The notes beneath the pieces are model-generated. The model searched no databases. It was not told where the DNA came from and was given only the letters and a program-made list of their open reading frames with translations. Made by a program: the position numbers and the translations under genes. A stretch of 6,042 bases of DNA, from positions 1-6,042 of the forward strand of contig JBDUDR010000157.1 in NCBI GenBank assembly GCA_040002845.1, written 5' to 3'. The stretch comes from JBDUDR01 sp040002845. Lineage in GTDB: Bacteria; Actinomycetota; Actinomycetes; Propionibacteriales; Nocardioidaceae. Positions 4,807 to 6,042 of the stretch are shown here, one piece after another. Every line of letters starts with the position of its first letter. The stretch's first letter is position 1.

Positions 4807-5889
4807 GTGGTCACGGAAGCCACCAAGAAGATCCGCGAGATCGTGGCATTCGGCCTGCTGGGCGTCGTCGCTGTTCTCGTGGTGAACTATTTCGCCCTGC
4901 TCTTCAAGTCCGAGTCGGGGCCGCTGGGCAAAGAGACGTTCTCGACCATGTCGGCGCTGGAACAGGGCAGTTTCGTGAGCCCCGTCCTGGTCGGCCTCGT
5001 CGTGTTGGCCGTCGTGTTGGTGACCCACCTCGGCGACGTCACGAAGGCCGCCCGAAACATCACGATCGCGGCGCTAGCACTGCTGGGAGTCATGGTCCTG
5101 CTCGGAGTCATCACCTGGATCGCGGCACTGACGGCCAAGAACATCGACTTCTTCGTGGGCGGTGCACTGGGGCAAGGAAAGGTGACCGGCTCGATCGTCC
5201 AACTCGCGTACCTGACGCTGGCCGGGCTCGCCGGGTTTTTCACCTTCACCGTCTTGTCGGCGCTGCCGGCCCCCGTCAAGACCGGCGCCGCTCAGCCGGC
5301 GGGCTGGTCGGCCTATGACCCGAATCAGTATGCGCCGGGTCAGGCACCAGGGGCGGTCCCTCCAGCCTGGGCGGGTCAACAACCCCCCGGTCCGGGCCAA
5401 TCGTGGGCTCCGCCTGCCGAGCAGCAGCAGTGGGCACAGCCAGCAGCGCAGCCGCAATGGGGTCAGCCTGGCGAACAGCCGCAGTGGGCACAGCCCGCCG
5501 CGCAACCGCAATGGGGTCAACCCGGCGAACAGCCGCAATGGGGGCAGCACGCGGAACCGCCGCAGTGGGCCGAGCCGGCCGAGGAGCAGCAAGCGGCTCC
5601 GGCCGCGCCGCAGCAATGGGGTCAGCCGTCCGAGCAGCAGCCAGCGGCTCCGGCCGAGGCCGGGCAGGAGTGGAGCGCGACCGGGCAGCACACCGACCTG
5701 GGGGCGACCCAGCAGTGGACGCCCCCGGCTGGCATCGACGATGCGTCAGCCGATTCGGAGGCGGGCCAGCGGGCCGAAGAGCAGGCCGAACCGCAGCCGG
5801 AGACCGCCGACCAGACGGAATCTAAGGACGAGGAAGAACCGAACCAACCGGAGTCACCCAGCTGGTGGTCACAGCCACCACCGGAGTAG
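4807..5889 (+). CDS. four-helix membrane protein with a Pro/Gln/Trp nonapeptide-repeat tail, unknown function
   Basis: I do not recognise this 360-residue protein by function. Residues 1-153 contain four likely transmembrane helices (about 12-33, 57-75, 85-109, 130-153), with a basic start (KKIR) and basic residues after helix 2 (HLGDVTKAARN), which suggests both ends lie in the cytoplasm. Residues 154-360 form a low-complexity tail. It starts Pro/Gly/Ala/Gln-rich, then has nine-residue units of the form QPQW(G/A)QP(G/A)(E/A) from 197 to 259, with Trp at 200, 209, 218, 227, 236, 245 and 254. It continues with diverged copies (QQWGQPSEQ near 269) and ends strongly acidic (DADSE-, KDEEE-like) before a final SWWSQPPPE. 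The tail is probably disordered and may bind partner proteins or form a cytoplasmic scaffold, but this is inference. There are no catalytic motifs. It is divergent from fbiA and transcribed alone, ending before a strong hairpin. Confidence 0.85.
   Translation: MVTEATKKIREIVAFGLLGVVAVLVVNYFALLFKSESGPLGKETFSTMSALEQGSFVSPVLVGLVVLAVVLVTHLGDVTKAARNITIAALALLGVMVLLGVITWIAALTAKNIDFFVGGALGQGKVTGSIVQLAYLTLAGLAGFFTFTVLSALPAPVKTGAAQPAGWSAYDPNQYAPGQAPGAVPPAWAGQQPPGPGQSWAPPAEQQQWAQPAAQPQWGQPGEQPQWAQPAAQPQWGQPGEQPQWGQHAEPPQWAEPAEEQQAAPAAPQQWGQPSEQQPAAPAEAGQEWSATGQHTDLGATQQWTPPAGIDDASADSEAGQRAEEQAEPQPETADQTESKDEEEPNQPESPSWWSQPPPE
5395..5583 (+). repeat. 27-bp coding repeat (seven nonapeptide units)
   Basis: Inside the membrane-protein gene, seven in-frame 27-bp units encode GQSWAPPAE, QQQWAQPAA, QPQWGQPGE, QPQWAQPAA, QPQWGQPGE, QPQWGQHAE and PPQWAEPAE. 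Units 2-3 and 4-5 are near-identical pairs, giving a 54-bp higher-order period. Synonymous differences between the pairs (for example CCA GCA GCG against CCC GCC GCG) show that duplication was followed by some divergence with the protein pattern kept. Confidence 0.9.
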
Positions 5890-5914
5890 CACCGATCACG
5901 CGGCCGGCCAGTCC

Positions 5915-5984
5915 GGCCACACCAGCTAGGCCACATCAGCTAGGCCACATCAGCTAGGCCACATCAGCTAGGCCACATCATCTA
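5915..5984. repeat. 14-bp tandem repeat, five copies, each ending in CTAG across the junction
   Basis: Units GGCCACATCAGCTA start at 5915, 5929, 5943, 5957 and 5971. The first has one change (ACC for ATC) and the last has one (TCT for GCT). The middle three are identical. A shortened unit (GACCAACTA, 5985-5993) leads into the following hairpin. It lies 25 bp after the stop of the membrane-protein gene, in non-coding sequence. Each junction makes a CTAG tetranucleotide, giving six CTAG sites between 5926 and 5994. Confidence 0.93.
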
Positions 5985-5991
5985 GACCAAC

Positions 5992-6039
5992 TAGACCACA
6001 GGGGTCATCCGGAATCGGAGGGATGGCCCCTTTGGTCTA
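5992..6039. terminator. long hairpin, probable intrinsic terminator
   Basis: The left arm (5992-6010) and right arm (6021-6039) pair over 19 positions with one mismatch (5999/6032) and one G-T wobble (6005/6026). The core stems are AGACCA/TGGTCT, AGGGG/CCCCT and CATCC/GGATG around a 10-nt loop (6011-6020). It lies about 100 bp after the stop of the membrane-protein gene. The window ends 3 nt beyond it, so a following T-tract cannot be assessed. No T-run follows on the minus strand. It could end transcription in both directions, or serve as a 3' stability structure. Confidence 0.7.
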
Positions 6040-6042
6040 CCT

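Noticed and set aside
5074..5691. 205-codon minus-strand open frame with a Leu/Arg repeat pattern
   Set aside because: The regular pattern is only the reverse reading of the nonapeptide repeat in the plus-strand membrane-protein gene; it has no ribosome site or recognisable domain.
5915..6000. CRISPR-like array
   Set aside because: The repeats are 14 bp and directly contiguous with no spacers, so this is a simple tandem repeat.
5915..6039. Attachment site or insertion-sequence end
   Set aside because: The hairpin arms are imperfect and enclose only 10 nt, and no transposase, integrase or tRNA gene is present in the window.

Overview
The window is high-GC DNA from an actinobacterium. The evidence is GTG and TTG starts, GC-rich third codon positions, and three gene families typical of Actinomycetota: a TIGR03089-type protein, a DUF3105 protein and the F420 biosynthesis pair fbiA-fbiB. 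From memory, the gene set matches the Mycobacterium tuberculosis Rv3261 (fbiA) to Rv3268 (TIGR03089) neighbourhood, but it is rearranged and lacks the rhamnosyltransferase and rmlD genes found there. The FbiB lacks the nitroreductase half of the mycobacterial protein, so this is not a mycobacterium. A Propionibacteriales-like lineage is a guess only.

Layout, left to right. Positions 1-63 hold a 21-bp tandem repeat that runs off the left edge. Next is a minus-strand TIGR03089-family gene (63-818). It diverges from a plus-strand sugar-1-phosphate nucleotidyltransferase (841-1911), probably the GDP-mannose-forming enzyme. The 22 bp between the two starts carry two overlapping -10-like hexamers on opposite strands, each exactly 6 nt from its start codon, as expected for a bidirectional promoter giving two leaderless mRNAs. 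The nucleotidyltransferase converges, 11 nt apart, on a minus-strand membrane-anchored DUF3105 protein (1923-2672). That gene is the last of a probable minus-strand operon fbiA (3703-4731), fbiB/cofE (2714-3706), DUF3105. fbiA and fbiB overlap by GTGA. Divergent from fbiA is a plus-strand four-helix membrane protein (4807-5889) with a long Pro/Gln/Trp tail built from a nine-residue repeat. The right end has a 14-bp tandem repeat rich in CTAG, followed by a long hairpin that is probably a terminator.

Functionally, FbiA transfers a phosphoenolpyruvyl or phospholactyl group onto the deazaflavin Fo, and FbiB adds the glutamate tail of coenzyme F420. The nucleotidyltransferase would supply GDP-mannose or a similar activated sugar for cell-envelope glycans. 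The TIGR03089, DUF3105 and repeat-tail proteins have no role I can assign.

I see no defence system, mobile element, CRISPR array or RNA gene. The points most worth a second look are the single-domain FbiB with a Cys-containing C-terminal extension, the symmetrical leaderless divergent promoter, the nonapeptide-repeat membrane protein, and the CTAG tandem repeat.
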